Shown here: in pieces, positions 18,701 to 27,725 of the stretch | How positions within the stretch are numbered: position 1 is the stretch's first letter | Layout: every line of letters begins with the position of its first letter | DNA from: Bacteroidaceae bacterium | GTDB taxonomy: Bacteria > Bacteroidota > Bacteroidia > Bacteroidales > Bacteroidaceae | Direction of reading: 5' to 3' | Length of the DNA: 64,000 nt | Assembly (NCBI GenBank): GCA_024401215.1 | Contig: JAKSLL010000008.1 | Location: 19,551 to 83,550, forward strand | The notes under the pieces: model-generated | Databases searched by the model: none | Told to the model about the DNA's origin: nothing | The model's input: only the letters and a program-made list of their open reading frames with translations | Translations under genes and position numbers: made by a program

Positions 18701-19811
18701 AGTCATCAAGGATGCTGGGCCTTCAGACATAATAATCACAACTTATGGCATTCTGCTAAGCATACAAGAGGAGATAACAGCAAAGCACTGGAATGTTGCC
18801 TGCCTTGATGAAGCACATATAATAAAGAATAGAGGTGCAAAGACAAGTGCGGCGGCTATGAAGATAAAAGCCGACAACAGAGTCATGCTCACAGGTACTC
18901 CCGTACAAAATCATCTGGGCGAGCTGTGGAGCCTCTTCCAGTTTGTGAATCCTGGCTTGTTAGGAAATTATGAGAATTTCTCACGGAAATACATAACGCC
19001 GATAGAAGGCTACAAAGATAAAGACAAGCAAGAAATGCTTGATAACATAGTGCATCCTTTCATGCTGAGACGCACCAAGCAGACTGTGCTCAAAGAACTC
19101 CCTGAGAAGACAGAAATCTACCATTCTGTAGAACTCAGCAAGGAGGAAATCGCTGTATATGAAGGAATAAGAACAAGGGCAGAAAAACTTCTCGTCGAGA
19201 AAGGAGAAGACATTGACATGAATGTCCTTGCTGAAATCACTCGCCTTAGAGAAGCTGCATGCTCTGTTGAACTTATCGAATCCAAGTGGGCAGGAGAATG
19301 TTCGAAGATAACAACTTTGACAGAACTTCTGCAAGGAGTTATTGAGGGTGGCAACCGTGCTTTAGTATTCAGCCAGTTTGTCCGATTCTTCGACCTTGTG
19401 CGCAGAGAACTCGACAAGAAAGGCATGCAGTATTTCTATATCGACGGCTCTGTGCCAGTGAAAAAACGCACAGAGATGGTGGAAGCATTCCAAAACGGAG
19501 AGAAAGCAATCTTCCTCATAAGTCTAAAGGCTGGAGGATTAGGATTGAATCTCACTGGCGCAAATTACGTCTTCCATCTTGACCCTTGGTGGAACCCTGC
19601 TATCGAGCAGCAGGCTACCGACCGAGCATATCGTATCGGTCAACAACAAGCCGTGACAGTATATCATCTCGTAAGCAAGCACACCATCGAGGAAAAGATT
19701 ATTCGCCTGCATCAGACAAAACGCGAACTAGCAGAAAACATCCTCGACGGAACAGACATCAGCCACAAGCTGACCGGCAAAGAACTGCTTGACATGGTGA
19801 GGGAAGATTAA
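15774..19811 (+). CDS. SNF2/Rad54 family DEAD/DEAH helicase-like ATPase
   Basis: This 1345-residue protein has a C-terminal SNF2 ATPase engine behind a long N-terminal region. The engine begins near residue 890 (LRPYQKDGFQWI) and includes Walker A LADDMGLGKTIQT near residue 915, the DEAH box CLDEAHIIKN near 1009, and motif VI QATDRAYRIGQQQ near 1278. Such bacterial SNF2 proteins are thought to remodel protein-DNA or RNA polymerase complexes, but their role is little known. The N-terminal 880 residues carry no motif I recognise. The ATG at 15774 was chosen because the promoter at 15706-15736 lies within the longer open frame. No restriction or defence genes sit beside it. Confidence 0.93.
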   Translation: MDYQIYEQLSEDGQRLLGYMTLVAKNNGKRFVEHLYLLRHYCFFMFNGDNAKIELENSHILYKSGIDTFTNSPIYSIRNEHYVPALCYMYEKRKDLFSDYKKVKQNEDEERKELRKVISELVDSNYTNCPSASLLTEKDAELLLPITYDKRAYPLLTNLSANTFNSLFSNIVTYLIDNDIVCNAGPLYDVLADYKLITEANRCQFIAAVDLYNFIAHGKMPAEGIYQNIYSGFLLAALKLTNTRKYDTAYKMFASAERLMSHKGKVDPISQNAFIHFLYVVCMIHLAKGDAGNDLISEGKESLENIITSVTIRTSFTYFPSKILAEDHLNFNKKFHEADIKALYRQAAIGEYPKIYGCLAFLLAKYLGYSTNKMPFDAIAPNMALLKHEMSKYTPFDDDEREELRKLFGDAPSLTSIYHKAAWEFLIEDLENELDGKAQASDNRDTRLMYVRPNMQSDNIIVREQTRNKNGEWGNGRVISENAYYIGDIDSMNDADRRIYSKMKHSYRRSLKLEDVVEEMATDERLYFGAKAPFEKVKVDIDVPYLIVEKEHGLFVVKSNVPIAKADKDIVIIEDSTSHYTILSIPSEIHSQYVRLLQLGSFPLEAEGSLRALLPKFGGKMEIHSTLIEGGSTLPIVDGTAKAGFKITKKQGLNYEIECVVRPLEGGKRTYKLGEGNDVIIDENSDGRVRVRRDLEKETDILNHIRSFWASQNDEFDPHTINVYPPEFIIELLQFVQDNKDTLYAEWQEGKSMKFHRISNASKSWSGAAITDKGQWFDIEGSVMIDEDTVMSISQLLELASNSKNNYVKINEDEFIVLSDSLKKQLNILDSFTNRERGKIRISPFSAALMGTDVLSGDIEFKLDNKIIEMRKRIYDSSEYSPEVPAELNATLRPYQKDGFQWIARLNSWGAGALLADDMGLGKTIQTIAFLLLKKDEGPSLVVAPASVAPNWKTELEKFAPSLNSQILNFAINRQQVIKDAGPSDIIITTYGILLSIQEEITAKHWNVACLDEAHIIKNRGAKTSAAAMKIKADNRVMLTGTPVQNHLGELWSLFQFVNPGLLGNYENFSRKYITPIEGYKDKDKQEMLDNIVHPFMLRRTKQTVLKELPEKTEIYHSVELSKEEIAVYEGIRTRAEKLLVEKGEDIDMNVLAEITRLREAACSVELIESKWAGECSKITTLTELLQGVIEGGNRALVFSQFVRFFDLVRRELDKKGMQYFYIDGSVPVKKRTEMVEAFQNGEKAIFLISLKAGGLGLNLTGANYVFHLDPWWNPAIEQQATDRAYRIGQQQAVTVYHLVSKHTIEEKIIRLHQTKRELAENILDGTDISHKLTGKELLDMVRED

Positions 19812-19922
19812 GTAATGGGAAACGACTATTCCCTCATTACTAATCCGTACCGAATCATCGTCATCATTCAATGCTATTATTACGACAGTCAAAAATCACT
19901 AAATATCTAAACTAATATCATT

Positions 19923-22409
19923 ATGAAAAAATGTTTACTTGTTCTCACAGCAGCTGCCGTTGCCGGCAATATGCTGGCAGGAGAATGGCAGAAGCCTGAA
20001 TACAATGGAGGTTTCCAAGCATTGACAGCCAACGACACTGTTTACATCTACAATGTCGAAAGCAAGATGTTCCTTACAGAAGGCAACGACTGGGGCACTC
20101 ATGCTTCAGTAGGCAACACCGGCCTTAAATTCGTGTTCAAGCAATATGCTCCAGAAGGCACCGAATGGGACGGACAAACTTACACCATCGAGGACCTCAG
20201 CGTGGAGAAAGCGTCAATAATGAATCTGTTTATTACAGACGGAGGCAACGTGTATGTTGACAGAGGCAAGCAAGAGGATTACTTCTGGTCGTTCAAAGAG
20301 ATTGGCGACAACACATATTATATATATGGAGCTTCAGCCAACCCTGTATGGAACGCAGAAGGTGACAACAAGGATTATGTACTTGGACATTATACCAAGT
20401 ATTACAACTCTCGTGACGGCATCGAGTCGGGCACAGGCGTAATCTATGACATTAACAACGAAGACAATGGCTATGGCAAGGACGAATTCCTCACCACATG
20501 GGCATTCGTAAGCATGGACAACTACAAAGGCTATCAGGAGAAAATCGTAGTCTATGAGGAAGCCATGAAACTGAAGAAGGACATCGAGGAGGCAGAAGCA
20601 ATAGGCGTGTCTGGCATATCAGAGGAGAAAGCTGTACTCGCTAACACAGCAAGCACTATCGATGAAGTGTCTGCAGCAAGAAATTCGCTCGAAAAGAAGC
20701 TGTTGGCATATTACGAGGAGGTTGTAACGCCAAACAGCCCACAGACAATCATAACAGACGAGTGCAATGCCATTGACTCATGGACAAACGAAATCAATGC
20801 CACAACATGGAATACCCAAACATGGATTGACGGAAGCTGGTCAGGCTTCGAAGGCACTACACTCAACATCTGGGGCGCAAGCATGGAGGGTGCCGTATCA
20901 AAAGAGCTTAAAGACATCCCTAATGGCGTGTATGTGCTCACTATGGCAGTTTATTCAGAAAAGCTTGATGGCGCAGTCTTTGCAAACACAAATCAAGCCG
21001 CTGTAAAAGGTGCAGCTGCCGGCAATACCTATTCAGTAACAACAAATGTCACTTCTGGTTCGCTCAAATACGGATTCACACAAGATGTTGCTGGTACAAA
21101 CTGGGTGGCTATCGACAATGTTGAAATCAAATACTTCGGCAAAGGAACAGAAGCACTCAAGTATTGGGTTAAGTCGCTCAAGGACAATGCTCCAGACTTC
21201 AAGGGTATTACTGCACAGAAGAAGCTTGTCGATGAACACAATGCTATAGTTGCATCTATCGACAATGCAGAAACTGACGAGGAGATTCTTGCTATCATCC
21301 CTAAATACGAGGACATACTTAACCGCATCAACATCAACGTAGCACTTTACAGTTCATTGGCAGACAAGATTAACAATGCAGAGCAATTAAACATCAACGA
21401 ACTTGTAAACGAATACTACGGCAACATGCTTTCGGATGCAGTCACAGAATACAGCGACATCATCGACGAGCACACTCTATCGTCTGAAGATATGCAGGAG
21501 AAAGTGAAAGAGTTCACAGCAATCTATGATGAAGTTCAGAAATATATATGGAACATCGAAAAACTCGCCTCTGAATTGGAAAAGGCTGCAGCAGTATATG
21601 ACGAATACAAGTCAACATGCACAGCTAATGCAGTAGATGCTTACAATATGTTTGTAAACAGCAATCACACAGACAAGAGCAAAAACTACAAAAACGAAGA
21701 AGTAGAGAAACTGATTGACGATCTCTATGCTATTGAGTTCGACCTCAAAACGCCTGCCGCCCCTGCATCTGATGAAAATCCTGTTGACTACACCGAGAAG
21801 ATTTTCAACCCTAACTTTGCATCTGCAGGCGAAGGATGGACAAATGAAGGATGGACAACATTCGGAAGCAACACATGGACCAGCTTTGCCGATGGCGTAG
21901 TATTTGACACCAATTACCTTAACCTCTGGAATGAAAGTAACGCAAAAGCTTTCCAGATAGTAAAGAATCTTCCAAATGGAGCTTACAAGGTACAGATTTC
22001 TGCTTTTGCTGACGCAGAAGGTTTGCAAGTTTATGCAAATGACAATGCAAAGGATGTGCTTGTAGGACAAAACGAGAATGGTCAGATTGTCTCCTGTGGT
22101 GACAGAAATGTAGAAGGAGAAGTTTGGTATGGCAATGTCTATAGCATTGATGTTATTATTACTGACAACACTCTTGAAATTGGTGCGAGAAATGTGGGTG
22201 GAGCCACTGTATGGGCAATGATTGACAACATAACTCTCACATATTATGGCACAGAATCACAAATCATGACAGCTATTTCTGCCACAAAAGAAAGCGCCAA
22301 TACTAACAATGCTGTGTTCAATATCGCTGGCGTAAAGGTTGCTGATGACATCAGCAATGTTGGCAAAGGCATATACATTCAAAACGGACGTAAGATTGTC
22401 AAGAAGTGA
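19923..22409 (+). CDS. large secreted protein with C-terminal sorting-like tail
   Basis: I recognise no enzyme in this 828-residue protein. A signal peptide (MKKCLLVLTAAAVAGNMLAG) precedes a domain with beta-trefoil character (TVYIYNVESKMFLTEGND). Two beta-rich, jelly-roll-like modules follow at about residues 270-405 and 615-780; both carry the phrase LPNGxY or IPNGVY and end in an aromatic strand (IDNVEIKYFG, IDNITLTYYG). Helical spacers lie between them. The last 35 residues (VFNIAGVKV, then KGIYIQNGRKIVKK) resemble the tails of the secreted proteins at 27.7 and 42.6 kb. It is probably a surface or secreted carbohydrate-binding protein. The PL11 gene follows on the same strand after a terminator. 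Confidence 0.75.
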   Translation: MKKCLLVLTAAAVAGNMLAGEWQKPEYNGGFQALTANDTVYIYNVESKMFLTEGNDWGTHASVGNTGLKFVFKQYAPEGTEWDGQTYTIEDLSVEKASIMNLFITDGGNVYVDRGKQEDYFWSFKEIGDNTYYIYGASANPVWNAEGDNKDYVLGHYTKYYNSRDGIESGTGVIYDINNEDNGYGKDEFLTTWAFVSMDNYKGYQEKIVVYEEAMKLKKDIEEAEAIGVSGISEEKAVLANTASTIDEVSAARNSLEKKLLAYYEEVVTPNSPQTIITDECNAIDSWTNEINATTWNTQTWIDGSWSGFEGTTLNIWGASMEGAVSKELKDIPNGVYVLTMAVYSEKLDGAVFANTNQAAVKGAAAGNTYSVTTNVTSGSLKYGFTQDVAGTNWVAIDNVEIKYFGKGTEALKYWVKSLKDNAPDFKGITAQKKLVDEHNAIVASIDNAETDEEILAIIPKYEDILNRININVALYSSLADKINNAEQLNINELVNEYYGNMLSDAVTEYSDIIDEHTLSSEDMQEKVKEFTAIYDEVQKYIWNIEKLASELEKAAAVYDEYKSTCTANAVDAYNMFVNSNHTDKSKNYKNEEVEKLIDDLYAIEFDLKTPAAPASDENPVDYTEKIFNPNFASAGEGWTNEGWTTFGSNTWTSFADGVVFDTNYLNLWNESNAKAFQIVKNLPNGAYKVQISAFADAEGLQVYANDNAKDVLVGQNENGQIVSCGDRNVEGEVWYGNVYSIDVIITDNTLEIGARNVGGATVWAMIDNITLTYYGTESQIMTAISATKESANTNNAVFNIAGVKVADDISNVGKGIYIQNGRKIVKK

Positions 22410-22456
22410 CAAACAAATGACAAAAACAACATTGGTATAACAACATTATGATGATG

Positions 22457-22497
22457 AAAGGCGAAATAAACGTGATTATTTCGCCTTTCTTATTTTT
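22457..22497 (+). terminator. terminator after the first large secreted protein gene
   Basis: A 13-bp stem (AAAGGCGAAATAA pairing with TTATTTCGCCTTT) has a 6-base loop and is followed by CTTATTTTT. It separates the 19.9-kb and 22.6-kb genes. Confidence 0.85.
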
Positions 22498-22505
22498 AAA
22501 ATATG

Positions 22506-22513
22506 TACCTTTG
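22506..22513 (+). promoter_or_regulatory. possible -7 box for the PL11 gene
   Basis: TACCTTTG matches TAnnTTTG 43 bases before the ATG, directly after the preceding terminator. No clear TTG lies at -33. Confidence 0.45.
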
Positions 22514-22555
22514 CGCTCGTATTTACTAACTAATATTACTAACTAATCCCTCAAT

Positions 22556-25500
22556 ATGAAGAAATTCTTTCTGTATTTGACTCTTGCACTTACTGCGACA
22601 ACTTCGTTTGCGCAGCGAGTGACAGACAAGTTGGACCGTGGCGTTGTTGCCATGAAGGCGGCAGCCGGAAAAGGTGTATATGTTAACTGGCGAATAAACG
22701 CAGACGAGTACTACGATGTTAAATATAATGTGTACCGCGACGGAACAAAAATAAACGGAGAGCCTCTTGACGTTTCTAACTTCACCGACGAAGAAGGTAC
22801 AATAAGCAGCAAATATACGGTAAGTGCTGTTGTAAGAGGCAAAGAGCAAGAACAAAGCAAAGCCGCTACTGTATGGGGCAGCAGTTACAAAGAAATCAAG
22901 CTCACTCACAAGGACATCGCAAGCAAACTCATCCCTAATGACGCTTGCTGCGCTGACGTTGATGGCGACGGCGAGGTGGAGATTCTCATGAAGTTTGACA
23001 ACGAAAGCGAGAAGGTTCAAAGCTATCCAAAAAATGGTCCTACAGTAAACGGCAAGGTTACAGGCGAATACTCTATCTTTGAGATATTCAAGCAGAACGG
23101 CAATCGTCTGTGGTGGGTTAACTGTGGTCCTAACATGGGAGACTTCCAAAATAACGAACAGAACATTGTTGGTTATGACTGGAACATGGATGGCAAGGCA
23201 GAAGTTATCATGCGCCTTGAGGAAGGTTCTTCCATCCACATGGCAGATGGCACTGTTTACACTATTGGCGCAAATGGAAAGAATGGCGGAGCATGGACTA
23301 ACTATCGCGCTGCAACTGGTGGAGGAACAAACTGGTTCATGTGCGTAGGTAAGGAATTCCTCGTATATTGTGATGGAGAGACTGGTCAGGTCCTGGATAT
23401 CATAGACTACCCTCTCGCTCGTCTTGAACCTGGCGAATCAGACCTCAACAAAGCATGGGGTGATGGCTACGGACACCGCGCAAGCAAATTCTTCTTTGGC
23501 GCTCCTTACCTTGACGGCAAGCATCCAAGTATCTTCCTTGCACGAGGCATCTATACTCAGATTAAGATGTGCGCATTTGATGTTGATGTCGCAACCAACA
23601 AACTTGTTAAGCGCTGGGATTGGCGACAGACAAATGGAGGCTTCTGGATGTGGCAGGGCTATCATAACTTTGGCATTGCAGATGTTGATGAAGACGGACG
23701 TGATGAGATTGTTTATGGCTCTATGGTTGTTGATGACAATGGCAAAGGACTCTCTACAACAGGTCTCGGACATGGAGACGCTCAGCATTGCGGTGATTTC
23801 AACCCATACACTAAAGGACTTGAAATCTATGCCTGCAACGAGGACCAGCCAGGCAACAACTACCGTGACGCCACTACTTCCAAGATTTATCACCGTTTTA
23901 ATTCTGGCAATGACGACGGTCGTGCCATGATGGACAACTTCACAGATGCATTCCCTGGTTCTATTGGCTGCTCTGCTCGTGAAGGTGCAATAAGCTCTGT
24001 AACTTATGGCGCAGTAAGCGGCATGGATGCAACAGGTATCAACACAAACTTCCGCATCTATTGGGATGGCGACCTTTGTAGTGAGACTTTCAACTACCAA
24101 AACGGCAAAAACACAGCTGGCGTCGTAGCAAAATATGGTTCTTGGAGCCCAATATATGTTTGCGAAGGTTCAATGACAAACAACGACACAAAGGGAACAC
24201 CTTGCTACCAAGGTGACATTCTCGGCGACTGGCGTGAAGAAATCATCATGCGCACGGCAAATGGCAACATACGCATCTACTCTACCCCAACTCCAACAGA
24301 CTATCGCATCCCTTCTCTTTGGACTGACCATCAGTATCGCAATGCAATGGTTTGGCAGATGTGCGGATACAACCAGCCTCCTCATGTAAGCTACTTCGTT
24401 GGTAAGCTGGAGGGCATTACTCAGGCTCCACCTCCACTCACCATGAATGGTCGCGAAGAGGTTGCTAATGGCAGCATCATTGACTCTAAGTATGACGACA
24501 AGCATGCTATCGTTTGCGAGACTAACGACACAAAAGTGTCTCTTGCGAATGGTGCAAAGCCACATGTCTTGACTTTCAACGTACCATCATGGGTTCAAGG
24601 AACTGCAGGTACAAACTACACAGCTAAAGATTCAAAAATCACATACAAATATTACACTTGTGATGTTACAGACGGATACCTTGACGGTGATGCTAGTCTT
24701 GTGAAGCAGGGAGATGGAATCCTCAACCTGCCTAAGAGTGAATTCAAACATTCTGGTGAGACAAACATCTGGGCCGGTGTGTTGAATTTCGATGGCAAAC
24801 TCACAAATTCTCCTCTATGGCTCAACAGATTCACAGAGTTGAATTCTAATGGCGGTGAATTCAAGAGCATAAAGACAAGCTATGCATCTATAATCCGCCC
24901 AGGAGGTGAGAACACTTTAGGAAACATCACAACAGGCGAACTCGAACTTGGTTTTGGTTCACGCATCAAGATAGACTTGTTCAGCAATGACCAGAAAGCA
25001 GACCAGATTATCACAAAGTCTTTGAAGATTGAAGCAAAGACAGAGAAGCCTTGGACTAATGCCGGTCCTAAATACCTCAAGCCAATCATCGAACTTGTTG
25101 GCCATTTTGCTGAAGGCGAAACAAAGATGGCACCAGGAAAATATGTAATTGGAACTGTTGAAGATGGCAACATAGAAGGTGACATCAACAACATTATCAT
25201 TGAAGGCCTTTCTACTACAAAGAAAAAGCTTTATGTTGAAGGCAACAAACTCATTGTTGAGATTTTCGGTCTCCGTGATGCAACATCTGTAATATGGACA
25301 GGTACAACTAACAATATATGGGATCTTGCAGAGACTGAAAACTTTGTACTTGCAGATCCAAGCGCTGAGGCTACTGTGTTTGTTTCTGGCGACAACATCC
25401 TCTTCAACGACGATGCGAATTCAAGAACTGTCTCTATCAAAGACAACTTGATTCCTGCAACAATAGAGATTAACAATTCAAAGGATAAGAGCTACACTTT

Positions 25501-27199
25501 CAACGGAAGTGGCTCTATTGCAGGAAACACAAAATTTGTCAAGGAAGGCGAGGGCGCTGTTACTATTAGCGGAAATAACTCTTACACTGGTGGCAATGAG
25601 TTGAAAGGCGGAACTGTCAAGGTCAACCTCCTTTCTAACCAGTATTCTGCTGTTGGAAATCTTGGTGGCATATCTGCTGCAGGCAAATTCACTATGGAGA
25701 ACGGAGCAACACTCCAGACATCAGGCAATGTGCGCCAAGGCTCTCCTATGAAGATGATAGGCACAGAAGGTGGCGTAATCAACAACTCTGGTGAATTCGT
25801 AATGGACGCTGCTTTCACTGGTACTGTGCTTACAAAGAAAGGAAGCGGAGCATTGAAATCAGGCGTTGCAGGCTCACTCAGTAAACTTATTGTTGCAGGC
25901 GGCATTGTTGATGCAAGTCAGAAACTTGCAAACAGCATTGAGGTACAGTCAAATGCAGACCTTAGAGGTAACGCATTCCTTTCTACACCTATATTCGTTG
26001 CAGACAAGGCGAAAGCAAATCTCACTACCATCAACCGAGCAACAACAAATCTCGCCCTTACAGGCACAGGACAGATTACAATATGGTGTGCAACAGAAAA
26101 GGGAAGCAATTATTATGCTACACGTACCCCAATAGTCCTCAACCTCAAAAACTTCGAAGGCACAATCGTACCTGAGGCAACATACGCTGCCGACGGCCGC
26201 TTCACTTTCGACACACAGAACGGTGGCGACAAATGGACACTCAACATTCCATCTGGCAGATTTGTACAGAACACAGGTAAGACACTGCGCATCGGTCAGG
26301 TCACAGGAACAGGAGAACTTGGAGGTTCATGCGCATTCTCTAACAATTCTTCAAACCCAGCAAACACATGGCAGGTCGGCAATGACAAAGATTTCAAGTT
26401 TGAAGGAAAAGTCGTTGGAGCTGACAAGTTCACAAAGATGGGAACTGGCAAGATGACAACAAACGGCGTTTGGAGCACTTCTGGTGCTGTTAACATCAAT
26501 GACGGTGAATTGCATTTCAACTCTGGTTCAACTCTTGGCAAAGGCACTCTTACTGTTGACAAGAATGGTCTTTTGTCAGGAACAAGCAAGAGCGGAGTGC
26601 CTATGACTAACAGCATTTTCAACATCAATGGCACACTTCTTCCTGGAATATCATCAGATTTAGCAGCAGGTTCCATCAACTTCAACGGTAAGAATGTCAA
26701 CTTTGGTCAAGAAAGTACACTTCGTATAGGCATGAGCAATGCAAACACTGCAGAAGGCGTACTCGGAGGATCTGGCATTGAGAATATTAATACTCTGAAA
26801 TTTGCAGATGGTGCAAAGATTTCTGTTTACCTCAACAAAAAGTTCACTCCATCTGTTGGTGATGAGATTCGAGTGTTCACAAACGTTAAGAGCATATCAG
26901 GTACACCTATAGTTGTATGCGACACAGAAGGTGTTGAATTTGACACTTCAAAACTCTCTGAGGGAATTTTGATTGTGACAAAAGCTGACATCGTAGATGC
27001 CATCGCAAGCATTGACCCTGCAGACAATGTCATTGTTGAAGTAGTCAGCACAAACGGCATCGCTGTTGACAGATACAACAGTACAATGAACAGCGCAGTT
27101 GCAGACTTCAAGAAGAGAAACATGAACAAAGGCATTTACATTCTGCGCATCACAAGCTGTAACAATAACGGTAAAGCTCAGCTCAAAGTTATTAGATAG
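22556..27199 (+). CDS. PL11-type rhamnogalacturonan lyase fused to autotransporter-like beta repeats, with T9SS-like C-terminus
   Basis: This 1547-residue secreted protein has at least three parts. A signal peptide (1-19) leads into a rhamnogalacturonan lyase domain of the PL11 (YesW-like) type at about 21-625. It begins RVTDKLDRGVVAMK and carries calcium-binding-like loops ADVDGDGEVEI near 134-143 and ADVDEDGRDEI. It would cleave the backbone of rhamnogalacturonan I. Residues about 700-1440 hold repeated beta motifs such as VKEGEGAVTISGNNSYTGG and FTKMGTGKMTTNG, like autotransporter-associated beta-strand repeats. The last 80 residues (VVSTNGIAVDRY, then KGIYILRITSC and LKVIR) fit a T9SS type A sorting domain. 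A usual PL11 enzyme is only about 600 residues long, so the C-terminal 900 residues are an addition, perhaps a stalk displaying the lyase. Confidence 0.9.
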   Translation: MKKFFLYLTLALTATTSFAQRVTDKLDRGVVAMKAAAGKGVYVNWRINADEYYDVKYNVYRDGTKINGEPLDVSNFTDEEGTISSKYTVSAVVRGKEQEQSKAATVWGSSYKEIKLTHKDIASKLIPNDACCADVDGDGEVEILMKFDNESEKVQSYPKNGPTVNGKVTGEYSIFEIFKQNGNRLWWVNCGPNMGDFQNNEQNIVGYDWNMDGKAEVIMRLEEGSSIHMADGTVYTIGANGKNGGAWTNYRAATGGGTNWFMCVGKEFLVYCDGETGQVLDIIDYPLARLEPGESDLNKAWGDGYGHRASKFFFGAPYLDGKHPSIFLARGIYTQIKMCAFDVDVATNKLVKRWDWRQTNGGFWMWQGYHNFGIADVDEDGRDEIVYGSMVVDDNGKGLSTTGLGHGDAQHCGDFNPYTKGLEIYACNEDQPGNNYRDATTSKIYHRFNSGNDDGRAMMDNFTDAFPGSIGCSAREGAISSVTYGAVSGMDATGINTNFRIYWDGDLCSETFNYQNGKNTAGVVAKYGSWSPIYVCEGSMTNNDTKGTPCYQGDILGDWREEIIMRTANGNIRIYSTPTPTDYRIPSLWTDHQYRNAMVWQMCGYNQPPHVSYFVGKLEGITQAPPPLTMNGREEVANGSIIDSKYDDKHAIVCETNDTKVSLANGAKPHVLTFNVPSWVQGTAGTNYTAKDSKITYKYYTCDVTDGYLDGDASLVKQGDGILNLPKSEFKHSGETNIWAGVLNFDGKLTNSPLWLNRFTELNSNGGEFKSIKTSYASIIRPGGENTLGNITTGELELGFGSRIKIDLFSNDQKADQIITKSLKIEAKTEKPWTNAGPKYLKPIIELVGHFAEGETKMAPGKYVIGTVEDGNIEGDINNIIIEGLSTTKKKLYVEGNKLIVEIFGLRDATSVIWTGTTNNIWDLAETENFVLADPSAEATVFVSGDNILFNDDANSRTVSIKDNLIPATIEINNSKDKSYTFNGSGSIAGNTKFVKEGEGAVTISGNNSYTGGNELKGGTVKVNLLSNQYSAVGNLGGISAAGKFTMENGATLQTSGNVRQGSPMKMIGTEGGVINNSGEFVMDAAFTGTVLTKKGSGALKSGVAGSLSKLIVAGGIVDASQKLANSIEVQSNADLRGNAFLSTPIFVADKAKANLTTINRATTNLALTGTGQITIWCATEKGSNYYATRTPIVLNLKNFEGTIVPEATYAADGRFTFDTQNGGDKWTLNIPSGRFVQNTGKTLRIGQVTGTGELGGSCAFSNNSSNPANTWQVGNDKDFKFEGKVVGADKFTKMGTGKMTTNGVWSTSGAVNINDGELHFNSGSTLGKGTLTVDKNGLLSGTSKSGVPMTNSIFNINGTLLPGISSDLAAGSINFNGKNVNFGQESTLRIGMSNANTAEGVLGGSGIENINTLKFADGAKISVYLNKKFTPSVGDEIRVFTNVKSISGTPIVVCDTEGVEFDTSKLSEGILIVTKADIVDAIASIDPADNVIVEVVSTNGIAVDRYNSTMNSAVADFKKRNMNKGIYILRITSCNNNGKAQLKVIR

Positions 27200-27226
27200 T
27201 TCTAAATAATACAGCAAAACATTTAC

Positions 27227-27270
27227 ATTGCGACATGCTTCCTTTTCACAAAAAGGCTGCATGTCGCAAT
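27227..27270 (+). terminator. possible terminator after the PL11 gene
   Basis: A 12-bp perfect stem (ATTGCGACATGC pairing with GCATGTCGCAAT) lies 28 bases after the stop. There is no strong T run, so factor-independent termination is uncertain. Confidence 0.5.
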
Positions 27271-27277
27271 ACATTTA

Positions 27278-27461
27278 GTAATGGTGAAATAATAACTTCG
27301 GAAGATTTGGCTTGTTTTTTTAGGCTATTTTTTCCTGATGAAGAGGGAGTGATGCGGGCATCATGACTAATGAATCGGGGCAAAAGAGGCAAAAAGACAA
27401 GTCAAAGCTGTTGATATTGATTGCTCGAGAAACTTTAGGAAGTTATTATTTTCACCATTAC
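27278..27461. repeat. inverted-repeat element, MITE-like, in the 27.2-27.7 kb spacer
   Basis: The ends are near-perfect inverted repeats of about 22 bases: GTAATGGTGAAATAATAACTTC (given here as 27278-27299) and its complement at 27439-27461 with one extra T. About 140 bases without coding capacity lie between. The rest of the 27200-27725 spacer holds the hairpin at 27227-27270 and a possible promoter at 27553-27584, and no gene. Confidence 0.65.
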
Positions 27462-27552
27462 GTATATATAGGTTGCCAACGTGTTTTGCAGGCAATCTGA
27501 TGTGTATTTCACAATCATTTTACTCCCATTCAAGCAAAAACAACGGAAAGAA

Positions 27553-27584
27553 TTTGTATAATATCACTTTTTTTCGTTTCTTTG
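27553..27584 (+). promoter_or_regulatory. possible promoter of the third secreted protein gene
   Basis: TTTG at 27553-27556, 20 bases, then TTTCTTTG at 27577-27584, which deviates from TAnnTTTG at the second base. It would give a leader of about 135 bases. Confidence 0.4.
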
Positions 27585-27725
27585 CATTCAATTTGAATAG
27601 ATAGGAATTGTACTTATTCAGGTAACAGCTACAGCTTCAAGCTTTACTAAGTCTTTCTATTTTTAGTCTTTATCAACGATAACAATAAAGTTTAACAAAA
27701 ACTACTAACTATTAACTTTCGGTCT

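Noticed and set aside
22526-24100. Minus-strand open frames of 237 and 220 residues over the PL11 domain
   Set aside because: Both mirror the PL11 coding sequence and have no start signals.
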